From an uncultured Thermomicrobiales bacterium (lineage in GTDB: Bacteria; Chloroflexota; Chloroflexia; Thermomicrobiales; Thermomicrobiaceae), in NCBI GenBank assembly GCA_937891245.1, contig CALAGB010000485.1, positions 1-6,512 on the forward strand: 6,512 nucleotides of DNA, in the 5' to 3' direction. Position numbers and translations under genes: made by a program. Shown here one piece after another: positions 5,299 through 6,512 of this stretch; positions within the stretch are counted from its first letter, which is position 1, and each line of letters opens with the position of its first letter. The notes under the pieces are model-generated. The model had not been told where the DNA came from and did no database searches. It worked only from the letters and a program-made list of their open reading frames with translations.

Positions 5299-5400
5299 CC
5301 TAGCGGGATGGTTGGTTTGGCTGCAGTAGGGCGTGCTGCTGAAGGCTCGATGGGTCGTGGAGTTGAACAACGACAGTGATACCGGCGGTGCGCGAATCAT

Positions 5401-5764
5401 GGCAATTCCTCCGTTGAACAAGACATAAATCAGGTCGTGAGAACGAAGACCACCAACGGATACGAAGGGGGGGCTCGCGCGGGACTGCGATGGAACCGAA
5501 GTGGTGGCTAGCGGTCGTCGCCAGCGGAAATTGGCATGGACGCCTATGCATGGGGCACTGCAAGGTTCACAAAAGCTCGGGGACGGAGATCATCGATCCG
5601 CCGATAGGAGGCAATGCGGTTAGAATCGCGCTCGATCCCGTTGCATCAGCACCCGTCAGGCCGGGAGCCATCCCACGTGGACCGACCTTGAGGGAGCGGA
5701 CTTCTCCGACAGGGGAGCGTACCCGTTAGGTCATGGCGTCTTTCTGCCGCGCTCGCAGACTGAT
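5401..5764. other. Intergenic stretch without a convincing gene
   Basis: This stretch lies between the end of the amidohydrolase gene and the start region of the replication operon, all in the same direction. It should hold the operon's promoter, but I see no clear -35/-10 pair on the minus strand. It contains a seven-base G run (5467-5473) and no strong hairpin followed by T. A plus-strand frame at 5490-5729 and a minus-strand frame at 5300-5563 are open, but neither has a ribosome site or a protein-like composition throughout. No tRNA gene or repeated attachment core is visible. Confidence 0.6.
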
Positions 5765-6512
5765 TCAGGCAGCCGCGGCGCGGCCCTTCGTGTAAAGGTA
5801 TCCCTGGGTCACATCGATCACGCGCGTCGAGAGCCCCTGCTCGGCGACCTGATTCGCTCCCTCGCTCGTCGTGAGGACAGTGGCGCCGGTCCCAACCATC
5901 ACGCCATCGATCTGAATCACCTGGCCATTGGCCACGGTCAACTCGACCCGGCGCGCGGCGCGATCCACCACGATCACGTCGGCGTCCGCCCCGACGCCGA
6001 GATGTCCTTTCTCCGGCAGCGACAGGACGCGGGCCGGCAGTTCGCACGCCTTGTGGACGAACTGGCGCAGCGTCATGAAGCCAAAGTCGACCAGATCCAG
6101 CCCCTTTTCCAGGATGACGTTGCGCCAGGTTCCGCCGTCGCTGGTCAACGTGTCGACGATGAAGGTGCCATCGCCCTCAAACGCCAAACCACGATCGTTC
6201 AGTCGCGCGGTGGCGGTCATCTGCGCGCTGACGCGGCTGTTGACCGGGAAGCTCAGGCCCTGGCGCGTCGCGGCTTCCTCCCAACGCCGCAGCCCCTCCT
6301 CACCGGTGATTTGGGTGAGCCCTTCGCCGTCAGGCACATTCGCATGGCAGTAGCCGTCGAGAAACGCCTGCCGGATCCCGGCCCGCGTTTCCGGGTAGCC
6401 CCGCAGGCGCAAGCAGTTGCGAACGATCGCGTCGGTCGGGACGTCGTCCTGGCAGGTTCCCGAGCAGCCGTTGAAGGGAAACAGGTGCGACTCGGTCACC
6501 ACCCAGGGGATG
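5765..6512 (-). CDS. Amidohydrolase-superfamily enzyme, C-terminal part (start outside window)
   Basis: The frame is open to the window edge, so the N-terminus, including the usual HxH metal motif, is missing; about 248 residues are visible. The strongest signature is near the end: QFVHKACELPARVLSLPEKG followed by HLGVGADADVIVVD. This is the composite domain where amidohydrolases (dihydroorotase, dihydropyrimidinase, D-aminoacylase types) return to the beta-sandwich after the metal-binding barrel. Upstream, TLTSDGGTW, about 60 codons before that block's end, fits the strand-8 aspartate. ESHLFPF near the visible start and YCHAN further on contain His that may be ligands. The enzyme would hydrolyse a C-N bond of an amide, cyclic amide or related substrate in the cytoplasm; the substrate cannot be told. 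A GTG at 6502 is in frame but falls inside conserved-looking sequence (IPWVVTESHLF), so it is not the start. Its content looks like host metabolism rather than the replication module. Confidence 0.85.
   Translation of the reverse strand, partial: IPWVVTESHLFPFNGCSGTCQDDVPTDAIVRNCLRLRGYPETRAGIRQAFLDGYCHANVPDGEGLTQITGEEGLRRWEEAATRQGLSFPVNSRVSAQMTATARLNDRGLAFEGDGTFIVDTLTSDGGTWRNVILEKGLDLVDFGFMTLRQFVHKACELPARVLSLPEKGHLGVGADADVIVVDRAARRVELTVANGQVIQIDGVMVGTGATVLTTSEGANQVAEQGLSTRVIDVTQGYLYTKGRAAAA

Noticed and set aside
5490..5729. Plus-strand 79-codon frame in the intergenic stretch
   Set aside because: There is no ribosome binding site, no recognisable motif, and the composition is not protein-like.
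1..6512. tRNA or rRNA genes, CRISPR array, insertion sequence ends
   Set aside because: I read both strands and saw no cloverleaf, no regularly spaced repeats, no transposase and no terminal inverted repeats.

Overview
The window is a GC-rich bacterial contig end. Bases 1-47 are not genomic: they match the Illumina TruSeq P7 adapter with a 6-base index, so the contig really starts near base 48. Codon use, strong Shine-Dalgarno sites and tight gene packing show a bacterium. I cannot place it firmly; a GC-rich lineage such as Chloroflexota/Thermomicrobia or Actinomycetota is only a guess. All convincing genes lie on the minus strand, so transcription runs from high to low coordinates.

In transcription order: (1) 6512-5765, the C-terminal part of an amidohydrolase-superfamily enzyme cut by the window edge; this looks like ordinary metabolism. 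(2) 5764-5401, about 360 bases with no convincing gene. (3) 5286-4726, an unrecognised 186-aa protein with a basic N-terminal half and an alternative start at 5400. (4) 4710-3667, an unrecognised 347-aa protein with a long charged coiled-coil-like region and a TPR-like helical pair. (5) 3639-2167, a compact UvrD/Rep-type SF1A helicase that keeps its ATPase/helicase motifs but lacks the usual 2B insertion. (6) 2170-1109, a short DnaG-like primase with a CHC2 zinc finger and TOPRIM domain but no C-terminal helicase-binding domain. (7) 1089-712, a short single-stranded DNA-binding protein ending in the canonical acidic tip. (8) 711-424, an ambiguous stretch with a possible 77-aa ORF, a hairpin and short direct repeats. 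(9) 423-148, an unrecognised 91-aa protein, overlapping by ATGA (10) a gene that starts at 151 and is cut off at the adapter.

The genes from 5286 to 712 are spaced by -4 to +27 bases and look like one operon. The helicase, primase and SSB could together unwind, prime and protect DNA, as expected of a replication module from a plasmid, integrative element or phage-like element. No polymerase, initiator, integrase, relaxase or attachment site is visible, so the element type is inference. The most interesting points are the 2B-less helicase linked to a minimal primase and SSB, and the two unknown proteins encoded upstream in the same operon.
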